Source of the DNA: Pseudomonadota bacterium
GTDB taxonomy: Bacteria; Desulfobacterota; Desulfarculia; Desulfarculales; JAHJDS01
DNA length: 13,129 nucleotides
Assembly (NCBI GenBank): GCA_018812395.1
Contig: JAHJDS010000298.1
Location: forward strand, 1 to 13,129
Direction: 5' to 3'
Shown here: one piece after another, positions 1 to 8,088 of the stretch
Layout: each line of letters starts with the position of its first letter
How positions within the stretch are numbered: the stretch's first letter is position 1
The notes under the pieces: generated by a model
The model's input: only the letters and a program-made list of their open reading frames with translations
What the model was told of the DNA's origin: nothing
Databases searched by the model: none
Program-made: the position numbers and the translations under genes

Positions 1-1
1 G

Positions 2-1612
2 ACCGGGAGGGTGAACATCGTCCACGAGGCCGTGGACCGCTGGTGTGAGGACGAAACCCAAGGGGCGAAGACGGCCCTGATTCACGAGCGGGAGGACCGG
101 GTCCGGGCCTTCTCCTTCATCGAGTTGAAGCGAAAGTCCAGCCAATGGGCCAACCTCTGGGCCGAGCGGGGCCTGGGTCCGGGCGACCGGATGTTCATCT
201 TCCTGCCTCCCGGGCCGGAGATCCACCTGGCCATGCTGGCCTGCGCCCGGCTGGGCGTCCTATTCTCGCCGCTCTACGCCAGCCTGAATTACGACGAACT
301 CGAGTTCAGGTTCCGCGACGCCGGGCCCCGGGCGGTCCTGACCCACCCCGACCTCATCGAACGACTGCCCCCGGAGTCGACCGGATCGGTCGAGTTCTTC
401 TTCCTGAGCCAGGGGCCGGCCCCGGAAGAGATGTGGACCATGGACCGGGCCGACGACCGGCCCGAGACGCACGAGCCGGCCTGGGTGGACCCGGACACGC
501 CGCTGTATCTGCTCTACACCTCGGGCTCGACCGGCCCGCCCAAGGGAGTGGTCCACGCCCACCGGGACATGGTCGGCCACCTGGTGACGGCCCAGTACGC
601 CCTGGACCTCTCCCCGGACTCGGTCCTGTGGACCGACGGCGACCCGGCCTGGGTGACCGGTACGGTCTACGGCGCCTTTGCCCCGTGGTTGTGCCGGGCC
701 GCGTCCGTGGTCCAGGGCGACCCCTTCGCCGCCTCGACCTGGTACCGGACCCTGGAACGGCACCGGATCTCGGTCTGGTACACCACGCCGATGACCATCC
801 GCCGCCTGGCCGCCGCGGGCCAGGACCTGCCCCGGCGTTACGACTTCTCGACGCTGGGGCACATCGCCTCGGTGGGCGAGACCCTCTCCCCCGAGGCCTT
901 CTTCTGGGTCAAGCAGAACTTCGGCCTGGCGCCCCACGACACCTGGTGGATGACCGAGACGGGGATGATCATGCTGGCCAACTTCCCGGCCACGCCCACC
1001 AAGCCGGGGTCCATGGGCCGGCCCCTACCCGGCGTCGAGGTGGCCGTGATCGACGCCCTGGGACGGCCTCAGCCGGTGCTGACCCTGGGCGAGCTGGCGA
1101 TCAGGACGCCCTGGCCGGCGATGATGGTCGGCATTTGGGGGGATCCGGATCGCTATCAGAGTTACTTCCGCACCGAGGAATGGTTCGCCACCGGCGACAT
1201 GGCCGTCCGGGACGAGGAGGGATACTTCTTTCACCAGGGGCGCAACGACGACCTGATCAAGGTCGGCGACAAACTGCTCGGCCCCTACGAGATCGAGAAC
1301 GTCCTGCACCGCCACCCGGCCGTGCGCGAGGCCGGGGCCATCGCCATGGCCCGCGGACCGGGCCGGGTCGAGGTCAAGGCCTACGTCAGCCTCAATCCGG
1401 GATACACCCCCTCGGCCCGGCTCAATCAGGAACTCCTGACCTTTGTCAAGACCGACCTCTCGGCCGAGGTCCCGCTGCGGGAAGTCAAGTTCGTGGCCGC
1501 CCTGCCCAAGACCAGGTCGGGCAAGATCCTGCGGCGGGTGCTCCGGGCCGGCGAACTGGGCCTGCCCAGCGGCGACACCAGCCGGCTCGAGGACGACGCC
1601 GGCGACGGGTGA
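2..1612 (+). CDS. acsA: AcsA-type acetyl/acyl-CoA synthetase (AMP-forming), 5'-partial
   Basis: Activates a short carboxylic acid, probably acetate, to acyl-CoA via acyl-AMP in the cytoplasm. Counting from the GTG at 11 (533 residues), the P-loop-like YTSGSTGPPKG is at 169-179, DTWWMTETG at 310-318, TGD at 394-396, and the C-terminal PKTRSGK with catalytic lysine 505. The WW pair is the acetate-pocket signature of acetyl-CoA synthetases. The C-terminus (LPSGDTSRLED) matches the end of Bacillus AcsA-type enzymes as I recall them. The frame is open to the window edge. GTG 11 aligns inside the family, where about 35-40 residues normally precede VNIVHEAVDRW, and GGGAGG abuts it with no spacer, so the true start is probably outside the window. 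Lysine 505 is the residue acetylated in regulated family members; no acetylase is nearby. It converges on the chemoreceptor with a 19-base gap and no visible terminator. Confidence 0.9.
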   Translation, partial: TGRVNIVHEAVDRWCEDETQGAKTALIHEREDRVRAFSFIELKRKSSQWANLWAERGLGPGDRMFIFLPPGPEIHLAMLACARLGVLFSPLYASLNYDELEFRFRDAGPRAVLTHPDLIERLPPESTGSVEFFFLSQGPAPEEMWTMDRADDRPETHEPAWVDPDTPLYLLYTSGSTGPPKGVVHAHRDMVGHLVTAQYALDLSPDSVLWTDGDPAWVTGTVYGAFAPWLCRAASVVQGDPFAASTWYRTLERHRISVWYTTPMTIRRLAAAGQDLPRRYDFSTLGHIASVGETLSPEAFFWVKQNFGLAPHDTWWMTETGMIMLANFPATPTKPGSMGRPLPGVEVAVIDALGRPQPVLTLGELAIRTPWPAMMVGIWGDPDRYQSYFRTEEWFATGDMAVRDEEGYFFHQGRNDDLIKVGDKLLGPYEIENVLHRHPAVREAGAIAMARGPGRVEVKAYVSLNPGYTPSARLNQELLTFVKTDLSAEVPLREVKFVAALPKTRSGKILRRVLRAGELGLPSGDTSRLEDDAGDG

Positions 1613-1631
1613 CCGGCCGCCCCGGGATGGA

Positions 1632-4064
1632 TTATTTCTGGAACCGGTCCACGGCCTCGGCCAGGCGGCCGGCCAGGCTGGACAGGGCCTCGGCCCCCCC
1701 GGCCGTCTCCATGATCGCCGCCGCCGATTCCCGGGCCGCCCCCGCTATGCCCTCCACGTTCTTGCTGATCTCGTCCGTGGCCGCCGTCTGCTCCTCGGCC
1801 CCCGCGGCGATCTGGGACACCAGTTCGGCCACCCGGGTGGCGTTGCCCACGATCTGCTCCAGCATATCCCCCGCCCGGGCGGCCAGTTCGACCCCGTGCG
1901 CGACGTTCGCCTGAGTCTCGCCCACCCGGGTCACCGCGTCCTGGGTCGAGGCCTTGATCGACAGGACCGTCTCCGTCACCTCCTTGGTGGCCGACATGGT
2001 CTTCTCCGCCAACTTCCGCACCTCGTCGGCCACCACGGCGAAACCGCGGCCCGCCTCGCCGGCCCGGGCCGCCTCGATGGCCGCGTTGAGGGCCAGCAAA
2101 TTAGTCTGGTCGGCGATGTCCTCGATGACCCCGACCACCGCGTCCACGGACTCGTTCTTGGCCGAAAGCGCCTGGACCGTCTCGCCCACCTGGGTCACGT
2201 CCCGGCTGATCCGGTTGATGGACTGGATGGTCTCCGCGACCACCCGGCCGCCCTCTCGGGCCAGCTCCCCGGCCGCCTCGGCCTCTTCCGCCCCCCGGGC
2301 CGCGTGCTGGGCCGCCTCGCGCACGGTGGCGTTCATCCGTTCGGCAGACGTGGCCACGGCCCCGGCCTGGGCGCTCTGCTGCTCGGTGGTCGAGGACATC
2401 TCGTCCGTGCTCGAAGAGATCTGCGTCGCCGCCGAGGCCAACTGCTCGGCCAGGGCCTTCACCTCCTGGGCCACGGCCAGCAAGTCCTCTTGTTGCCGCT
2501 CGATTTCATCCTGCTGCTTCTTTTGCCGGGTGATGTCCACGCCGATGCCCATCACCCCGATCACCTCGCCCTCGAGGTCCTTGAGCGGCGACAGCGTGGA
2601 CAACACGTGGGAGTCGGCGCCGCCCAGGGGCATCACGATTTCCCGGAGGACCGTCCGGCCGGAGTTCAAGACCTCCCGGGCCTGGTCGGCGACGATGCCG
2701 TCCCGATCGGGCACCGCTTCGGCCACGCTCAGGTGACCGACCACTTCCTCGGGTTCGAGCCCCAGGATTTGCTTGACCGCCTGGGCGTAGATCGGGTTCA
2801 GGTGGGTCATCTTCAGGTCCCGGTCGGCCGTCCACAGCGGCACCGCGATGCCGCTCTTGATGGACTGCCCCTCCCCGATGACCCCGACCAGCATGTTCCG
2901 GAGACTGTCGGCCAGGCGACCCAGTTCGTCACCGGCCTGATAGGTGATGTGTCGGGTCAGATCGCCGGCGGCGATGGCGTCGGAGACCTCGACCAGTTCC
3001 ACTACCGGCCGGGCGATGGACCGGGCCACCCCGAAGGCCATCCCGACGATCAACGCGGCCAGGATCAGGCCGATGATCAGGCTCACGTTTCTCAGCCGCC
3101 TGACCGCGGCGAAGGCCTCGTCCACGCCCACCTCGGCGATAATCGCCCACCGGAAACCGCCCACCATCAGCGGGGCGTAGTCGGACAGGACGCCCTCACC
3201 CAGGTAGTTGGTCAGGATCAGGCTCCCCTGCTTGCCCGCAAGGGCCCGTCGGGCGGCCGGCGTGTCGACGCGCCCGGCGCGGGGAGCGGCCAGCGAGGCG
3301 GCCACCGAGTGTCGCTTTTTGTCCCGGAAGGAGTCGCTGCGCATCAGCTTGTCCGGGCCGACCAGGTACGTCTCCCCGGTGCGGCCCATGCCGGCGCGCT
3401 CGAGCATGACCGCGTTGATCGGTCTGGTCGAGAGGTGGAGGGCGACCACGCCGACGAACTGCCCCATCTCGTCCATGACCGGGGCGGCGATGAAACAGGC
3501 CGGCTTGTCGCCCGCCGGCCCGTAGAGGCCGAAATCGGTCTGCACCGTGGTCCCTTTGGCCGCCCCCGCCTTGGCCCGGGCGAAGGCCAGACCCAGACCC
3601 GAGGTCTTCAACGGTCCGGAGGCAACGGTTTGCCCCAAGTGCCCCAGCCGGGACACGGAGTAAATTACCCGGCCGCTCTTGGATAACAGCAGCAGGTCGT
3701 GGATGCGGAAATTTTTTTTGAGGTCCTTGAAGGCCTTGTCGTATTTGCCGACCGTCCGCTTCCAGTTCGGACCAGCCTTGTTGCCGTCCGCCCCGAAGGC
3801 CCACGAGATCGAGGACAGGGCGCCCCGCGTGGCCGGATTGGCCTTGAGCAGGTTGACCAGGGCCGTTAGCCCGGAGAACAGGTTCGCCAGCTGCCTGGTC
3901 TTGATCTGCCGGACCGCCCGCAGCTTGGCGAAGGCCTCCTCCCGCAGGGCGCGGCCGCCCTGGAAGTAAGCCAGGCCGCCGAAAATGATCATCGGCACCA
4001 GCCCGGCGATAAGGAACAGACCGATCAGCTTGGGTCCCAGGTTCAGATTCCGATACCACTTCAT
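1632..4064 (-). CDS. Methyl-accepting chemotaxis protein, Cache-like sensor + HAMP + PAS + signalling domain
   Basis: Transmembrane chemoreceptor, 810 residues from the ATG at 4064. Domains in order: TM1 about 12-34; periplasmic double-Cache-like region about 35-323 with GETYLVGPDKLMRSDS at 230-245; TM2 about 327-347; HAMP about 348-400; PAS about 405-512 (LNPIYAQAVKQILGLEPEEV, ending GIGVDITRQKKQQ); long coiled coil with the kinase-contact hairpin at 648-690 (IADQTNLLALNAAIEAARAG, GRGFAVVADEVRKLAEKT). It would signal to CheA/CheW; none is in the window. No C-terminal CheR/CheB-tether pentapeptide: it ends AEAVDRFQK. An in-frame ATG at 4151 would add 29 polar residues, but 4064 has GGGGGAG about 4 bases upstream and the hydrophobic N-terminus right after it. 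The 4151 ATG also overlaps a likely -10 box (4150-4155). Ligand unknown; the cytoplasmic PAS may add a second, possibly redox or small-molecule, input. Confidence 0.95.
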   Translation of the reverse strand: MKWYRNLNLGPKLIGLFLIAGLVPMIIFGGLAYFQGGRALREEAFAKLRAVRQIKTRQLANLFSGLTALVNLLKANPATRGALSSISWAFGADGNKAGPNWKRTVGKYDKAFKDLKKNFRIHDLLLLSKSGRVIYSVSRLGHLGQTVASGPLKTSGLGLAFARAKAGAAKGTTVQTDFGLYGPAGDKPACFIAAPVMDEMGQFVGVVALHLSTRPINAVMLERAGMGRTGETYLVGPDKLMRSDSFRDKKRHSVAASLAAPRAGRVDTPAARRALAGKQGSLILTNYLGEGVLSDYAPLMVGGFRWAIIAEVGVDEAFAAVRRLRNVSLIIGLILAALIVGMAFGVARSIARPVVELVEVSDAIAAGDLTRHITYQAGDELGRLADSLRNMLVGVIGEGQSIKSGIAVPLWTADRDLKMTHLNPIYAQAVKQILGLEPEEVVGHLSVAEAVPDRDGIVADQAREVLNSGRTVLREIVMPLGGADSHVLSTLSPLKDLEGEVIGVMGIGVDITRQKKQQDEIERQQEDLLAVAQEVKALAEQLASAATQISSSTDEMSSTTEQQSAQAGAVATSAERMNATVREAAQHAARGAEEAEAAGELAREGGRVVAETIQSINRISRDVTQVGETVQALSAKNESVDAVVGVIEDIADQTNLLALNAAIEAARAGEAGRGFAVVADEVRKLAEKTMSATKEVTETVLSIKASTQDAVTRVGETQANVAHGVELAARAGDMLEQIVGNATRVAELVSQIAAGAEEQTAATDEISKNVEGIAGAARESAAAIMETAGGAEALSSLAGRLAEAVDRFQK

Positions 4065-4149
4065 TGTCTCCCCCTGATAACCAAGACTCGTCCTCGCCGC
4101 CCCGGAACGCCGTGCCCGGGGGTCGCGGCCCAAGGCGATATCGCGGTTC

Positions 4150-4178
4150 ATAATACCTCAACCTGCCGTTAACGACAA
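4150..4178 (-). promoter_or_regulatory. Sigma70-like promoter for the chemoreceptor
   Basis: On the minus strand, TTGTCG (4173-4178) and TATTAT (4150-4155) are separated by exactly 17 bases. Transcription would start near 4143, giving a leader of about 80 bases before ATG 4064. An AT-rich tract with a perfect 10-base palindrome CTTTTAAAAG (4204-4213) lies about 26 bases upstream of the -35, an unusual AT island in this GC-rich DNA that could act as an UP-element or binding site. Seen in sequence; activity is inferred. Confidence 0.5.
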
Positions 4179-4330
4179 GGCGAATCAAATGGCAATCCGG
4201 TAACTTTTAAAAGGACCCTCCGGGGCTCCGCCCGGGGCCGGCGGGGGTATGGTAGGATAGTCCGATCAATCCACGGGGCGGTGGTCCCGGCGTCCGGAGG
4301 GTCGTCACCGGGGCAAGGAGGCGCAAAACA

Positions 4331-5374
<1,044 letters not shown>

Positions 5375-5376
5375 TT

Positions 5377-5419
5377 AAATCAAGGCCCGGTCAGGGCCCG
5401 GGGGCCGGCCTCGTGATTT
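5377..5419. terminator. Probable bidirectional terminator hairpin between ltaE and the methyltransferase
   Basis: AAATCA (5377-5382) and TGATTT (5414-5419) are inverted copies enclosing GGCC (5384-5387) and GGCC (5407-5410) around a GC-rich centre. The A-rich left and T-rich right flanks give a stem with a short U tract in either transcript. It starts 3 bases after the ltaE stop and ends 10 bases before the stop of the convergent methyltransferase, the right place for a shared terminator. The U tract is short (three), so strength is uncertain. Confidence 0.45.
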
Positions 5420-5428
5420 GGCGGGGCG

Positions 5429-6001
5429 TTAGTCCGCTCCGGTCAGGGCTCGGGGCCACCGGTAGATGTAAATCGGATCGCCATGCCGGGACGAATCGGG
5501 CGCTAAGACACGCTCCGGACGCCAGCCGGGCAACGGGAAATTGAACGACACTACCCGGGCCCCGGGCCGCAGCTCGGCGGCCAGCTTTTCGGCCAGCCGG
5601 GCCATGACGTCCGGGAACAGATAACAGGTCACCACGTCGGCCGGACCCAGGTCCAGCGTCCAAAAGCTCGCCCGGCGGACCTCTATCCCGTCGCGTCCCC
5701 AGGCCAGCAGCCGGGCCAGCAAATAGGGCAACGGGTTGATCTCGACCCCGACGGCCCGGACGCCGTATTGCCGCCGGGCCGCCCGGAGCACCCGGCCGTC
5801 ACCGCAGCCCAGGTCCATCAGCAACTGCCCCGGCCCCAGGGGCACGGCCTCCAGAAAGGCCCTGATCCGGGTCCGGGACGTGGTGACGAACATGGCCCCC
5901 TTGGTCGCCGGCAGACTGAGGGCGGTCGAGACGAGATACACCGCCTTGAGAGCGAACAGGACCGCGATCAGTCCCAACAGCCACCAGATCCAACCGGGCA
6001 A
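5429..6001 (-). CDS. Membrane-anchored class I SAM-dependent methyltransferase, FAM173/ATPSCKMT-like
   Basis: 190 residues. One N-terminal transmembrane helix (about 4-26) is followed by a compact Rossmann methyltransferase domain: SAM-binding motif I MDLGCGDGRVL at 62-72, acidic end of strand 2 in GVEINP (85-90), then VVTCYLFPDVMARLAEKL (123-140) and RVVSFNFPLPGW (149-160). The anchor, the short length, the post-motif YLFPDVM and the LRPGARVVS strand recall the FAM173 family, whose mitochondrial members methylate protein lysines such as the ATP synthase c subunit. The bacterial substrate is unknown and a protein target is inference. Start is TTG at 6001 with GAGGGGGG about 9 bases upstream; it keeps the whole helix. 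No later ATG/GTG would preserve the anchor. It is divergent from the DUF2156 gene (109-base gap). Confidence 0.75.
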   Translation of the reverse strand: MPGWIWWLLGLIAVLFALKAVYLVSTALSLPATKGAMFVTTSRTRIRAFLEAVPLGPGQLLMDLGCGDGRVLRAARRQYGVRAVGVEINPLPYLLARLLAWGRDGIEVRRASFWTLDLGPADVVTCYLFPDVMARLAEKLAAELRPGARVVSFNFPLPGWRPERVLAPDSSRHGDPIYIYRWPRALTGAD

Positions 6002-6026
6002 ACGTCCGCCCCCCTCACCGAACGCA

Positions 6027-6048
6027 CCGGCCGGGCAACCCCGGCCGG
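6027..6048. repeat. 9-bp perfect inverted repeat between divergent genes
   Basis: CCGGCCGGG (6027-6035) and CCCGGCCGG (6040-6048) with a 4-base loop CAAC. It lies between the divergent methyltransferase and DUF2156 genes, just before a TTGACA. No T tract follows on either strand, so it is unlikely to be a terminator; it could be an operator or a leader hairpin of the methyltransferase transcript. Confidence 0.5.
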
Positions 6049-6049
6049 C

Positions 6050-6078
6050 TTGACACCGTCGCCGCCCGACGTCATGGT
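6050..6078 (+). promoter_or_regulatory. Candidate promoter for the DUF2156 gene
   Basis: A perfect -35 TTGACA (6050-6055) is followed 17 bases later by a weak -10, CATGGT (6073-6078, 3 of 6). It ends about 30 bases before the start codon. The good -35 next to an inverted repeat suggests a regulated promoter, but the -10 is poor. Confidence 0.35.
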
Positions 6079-6110
6079 TGAGACTAAATCAGTAAAGCCA
6101 GGAGTTGACC

Positions 6111-7019
6111 GTGATTCCAGAGCCCCTGAGAGCCGCGAACTTCCGCGCCCTGGAACTGACCGACAAACCGACCGTCCAGGATTTGTTGGCCCAGGATCAG
6201 CCCCAAATTTCGGAGCTGACCTTCACCAACCTGTTCATGTGGCGGGGCCGCTACCAAACCGCCTGGACCGTCAGCCACGACTGCCTGGTGGTCGTCCTCA
6301 CCCCGCCCGGAGATTGTCCCTTCGCCCTGCCGCCCCACGGTCCGGGTGATACGGCCGCGGCCCTCGATTTCGCCACCGAGACGCTGCGGCCCCTCAACCC
6401 CGGGGCCACGATCCAGCGGGTGGACCGGGCCTGGCTCGATCGACACGTCGACCCAGGCCGCTGGCGGGCCGAGCTTGACCCGGACCAGAGCGACTACGTC
6501 TACCTGAGCGCCGACCTGATCAACTTATCCGGCAAAAAATTCCATAGCAAGAAAAACCACCTCAACAAGTTCCTCAAAAACCACCCGTTCGAGTATCGGG
6601 CCCTGGACCAAGACCTGATCGGCCGCGTCCTGGCCATGCAGACCCACTGGTGCGAGCTGCGCCAGTGCGCCGCCGACCCGTCGCTGATCGACGAGGACCA
6701 GGCCATTTACGAGGCCCTGACCCATTGGGGAGAGCTGGATTACATTGGCGGGGCGATCATCGTCGACGACCGGGTGGTGGCCTTTTCCCTGGGCGAGAGA
6801 CTCAACCCCGAGACGGCCGTCATCCATATCGAAAAGGCCGACCCGAACCTCGACGGCCTGTACGCGGCCGTCAATCAGCGGTTCTGCGCCCATGCCTGGG
6901 CCGAGATGACCTACATCAACCGGGAGCAGGACCTGGGCCTCGAGGGGCTCCGGCTGGCCAAGCAGTCCTACCGGCCGGTGCGCATGGTGGACAAGTACCG
7001 GCTGACGCCTCTTGATTAG
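6111..7019 (+). CDS. DUF2156 domain protein (GNAT-like, LPG-synthase C-terminal fold)
   Basis: 302 residues covering almost the whole DUF2156 domain, related to the C-terminal acyltransferase part of aminoacyl-phosphatidylglycerol synthases. Visible family features: an N-terminal SELTFTNLFMWRGRYQ (34-49), a basic patch GKKFHSKKNHLNKFLKNHP (140-158) and the central GGAIIVDDRVVAFSLGERL. The C-terminal YINREQDLGLEGLRLAKQSYRPVRMVDKYRL is typical of the family. There are no transmembrane helices, unlike MprF, so it is a soluble stand-alone version. Function is unproven; aminoacyl or acyl transfer is family inference. I prefer GTG 6111 over TTG 6105, because AGGAG (6100-6104) is 6 bases before the GTG but touches the TTG. 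It converges on the lipoprotein gene and is divergent from the methyltransferase. Confidence 0.85.
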   Translation: MIPEPLRAANFRALELTDKPTVQDLLAQDQPQISELTFTNLFMWRGRYQTAWTVSHDCLVVVLTPPGDCPFALPPHGPGDTAAALDFATETLRPLNPGATIQRVDRAWLDRHVDPGRWRAELDPDQSDYVYLSADLINLSGKKFHSKKNHLNKFLKNHPFEYRALDQDLIGRVLAMQTHWCELRQCAADPSLIDEDQAIYEALTHWGELDYIGGAIIVDDRVVAFSLGERLNPETAVIHIEKADPNLDGLYAAVNQRFCAHAWAEMTYINREQDLGLEGLRLAKQSYRPVRMVDKYRLTPLD

Positions 7020-7027
7020 CCCGGTAC

Positions 7028-7122
7028 GACGGCCGGCAGACCCGGACCCTGAACGGAAAAGCCGGCCCCGGCCGACCCGAGGTCGACCGTGAACCGGCCG
7101 TCTTGGACCTCACCGCCGGCGG
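7028..7122. repeat. GC-rich palindromic intergenic segment between convergent genes
   Basis: Contains a 9-bp inverted repeat GACGGCCGG (7028-7036) / CCGGCCGTC (7094-7102) with a 57-base interior, the palindromes GGTCGACC (7081-7088) and CCGCCGGCGG (7113-7122). No T tract is present, so a factor-independent terminator is not evident, but structured RNA from either direction is likely. Confidence 0.3.
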
Positions 7123-7135
7123 CGGGTGACGCCGA

Positions 7136-7573
7136 TTATCGCCCGTAACCCAGGCCCGAGGCGATCTTGTGCTCCAGCAGCCGACAGAAGCCCATCGGGG
7201 CCGGACCCTCGACGATGCGGCAACTGTCCACGTACCTATCGTTCAGGAAATAGAGGCGGTAGACCTTTTTGTCCCCCTTGGTCGACATGCCCAAGGTGAA
7301 GCAGGACATCATCGCGTCGACGACGTGCTGTTCAGGGCAGTTGGGATCGTCGGGGATCATGTAGTATTCCAAGACCTTGACCCGGCCCGCCAACCGGCGA
7401 TCCTCGGGGGCCGCATTGGCCTTGGGCGTGCCCAGGGCGTCCTTGACCTGGGCGTAGGTCATGCCCTTCTTGACGCTTTCCCGGAGCACCCAGGCCGGTT
7501 TGACGCTGGCCGTGACGCACCCCAGAAAGGCGATGACCAAAACCACTCCGGAGTACCGGAATAGACGCTTCAT
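7136..7573 (-). CDS. Small putative lipoprotein, SmpA/OmlA-like N-terminal motif
   Basis: 145 residues. A basic, hydrophobic N-terminus (MKRLFRYSGVVLVIAFLGC) gives a signal peptide with a candidate lipobox ending at Cys19; Phe at -3 is not the best fit, so lipidation is likely but not certain. After it, VLRESVKKGMTYAQVKDALGTPK (29-51) resembles the GM-x-x-x-x-V-x-x-x-LG-x-P repeat of SmpA/OmlA-like outer-membrane proteins. The rest, with paired cysteines at 79, 91, 118 and 130, is not recognised; these could form disulfides in the periplasm. ATG 7573 is chosen because GGAGGAG lies about 9 bases before it; an upstream in-frame TTG at 7582 almost touches that site. Single gene, convergent with DUF2156. 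Precise function unknown. Confidence 0.75.
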   Translation of the reverse strand: MKRLFRYSGVVLVIAFLGCVTASVKPAWVLRESVKKGMTYAQVKDALGTPKANAAPEDRRLAGRVKVLEYYMIPDDPNCPEQHVVDAMMSCFTLGMSTKGDKKVYRLYFLNDRYVDSCRIVEGPAPMGFCRLLEHKIASGLGYGR

Positions 7574-7701
7574 TGCTGACAACTCCTCCGAACGGGCGCC
7601 CCGTGAAGGACGCCTTGTTGAAGACGATTAGCGGTCCAGACTCGATCAGGCTGGACGACCAGGAGGCGGGTGGAGGCCCGTCCCTCCCGCTGATTAGCAC
7701 G

Positions 7702-7730
7702 AATACACCGCCCGGGCGAATACCCCTCAA
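7702..7730 (-). promoter_or_regulatory. Candidate lipoprotein promoter with palindrome in the spacer
   Basis: On the minus strand, TTGAGG (7725-7730) and TGTATT (7702-7707) are 17 bases apart, each 4 of 6 to consensus. The spacer contains the perfect 10-base palindrome CGCCCGGGCG (7709-7718). A direct repeat GAATAC (7701-7706 and 7718-7723) is offset by 17 bases. The leader would be about 120 bases. The arrangement could be a repressor site over the promoter; this is inference. Confidence 0.3.
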
Positions 7731-7776
7731 AACAGGTATGATATCCGATAAAAAACTCGATTAACCTTATTGCATT

Positions 7777-7835
7777 TTGACCGCCCCGTCAAGATGGCGG
7801 CCCTCGAAGGTCCGGCCGTCTTGAGCGGCGGTCAA
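7777..7835. repeat. 59-base imperfect palindrome (hairpin/cruciform)
   Basis: Three nested paired blocks: TTGACCGCC (7777-7785) with GGCGGTCAA (7827-7835), TCAAGA (7789-7794) with TCTTGA (7819-7824), and CGGCC (7798-7802) with GGCCG (7814-7818), leaving an 11-base loop. Small mismatched bulges separate the blocks. No T tract follows it on either strand. It resembles a REP-like or other palindromic unit, but I find no second copy in this window. Confidence 0.6.
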
Positions 7836-7989
7836 CGGGTTAGTCGGGCCATATCCGCTAGCCTACCATTTGACGGTCCCGTCGGTCCACTGGTTGTCAG
7901 GGGCCGGGACCGAGGGCGACCGTTCGGTGCCGCCGGCTGGCGGGGTAAATGAGAAGGGGGGGGCCGCCGGGCCGCCACCCGGCCGGGAT

Positions 7990-8085
7990 GTCCACCCCGG
8001 CCGCCTCGTCGTACACGCCGTAAACGCGGCCGATCTTGCTCCCGGCGTCACCGAGCATGTTGACAACCCCGTCCGGGACGAATAA
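7990..8085 (-). pseudogene. Possible peroxiredoxin (AhpC/TSA) gene fossil
   Basis: Thirty-two minus-strand codons read through LGDAGSKIGRVYGVYDE and on to AAGVD. This resembles the central peroxiredoxin segment (PLLSD, then a YGV..E..G motif). The upstream catalytic PxxxTxxC region and the downstream FIID segment are absent: after GVD the frame gives a proline/glycine-rich, unrelated sequence, and upstream it runs antisense into the dehydratase gene. There is no proper start. It overlaps the dehydratase promoter candidate, so it is not a live gene. Chance similarity in GC-rich DNA is a real alternative. Confidence 0.25.
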
Positions 8086-8088
8086 TCT
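8060..8088 (+). promoter_or_regulatory. Candidate promoter for the dehydratase genes
   Basis: A perfect TTGACA (8060-8065) is followed by AATAAT (8081-8086, 5 of 6) with a short 15-base spacer, or by TAATCT (8083-8088, 3 of 6) at 17 bases. Transcription would begin about 45 bases before the GTG start at 8140. It is the best -35 on the plus strand upstream of this gene. Confidence 0.45.

Noticed and set aside
145..1914. Long plus-strand open frame (589 codons) overlapping the CoA ligase in another frame
   Set aside because: Pro/Gly/Arg-rich, no domain, no ribosome site; a frame shadow of the CoA ligase.
1443..3686. Very long plus-strand open frame (about 747 codons) opposite the chemoreceptor
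   Set aside because: It is antisense to a fully recognisable chemoreceptor; its product is rich in Gly, Pro, His and Arg with no domain, as expected from high-GC DNA lacking stops.
4220..4235. CCGGG/CCCGG hairpin in the ltaE upstream region as a riboswitch
   Set aside because: Only five base pairs, no conserved riboswitch core and no alternative terminator stem.
7573..7952. Two short plus-strand open frames in the gene-poor stretch
   Set aside because: No ribosome site, no domain, and they run through promoter-like and palindromic DNA.
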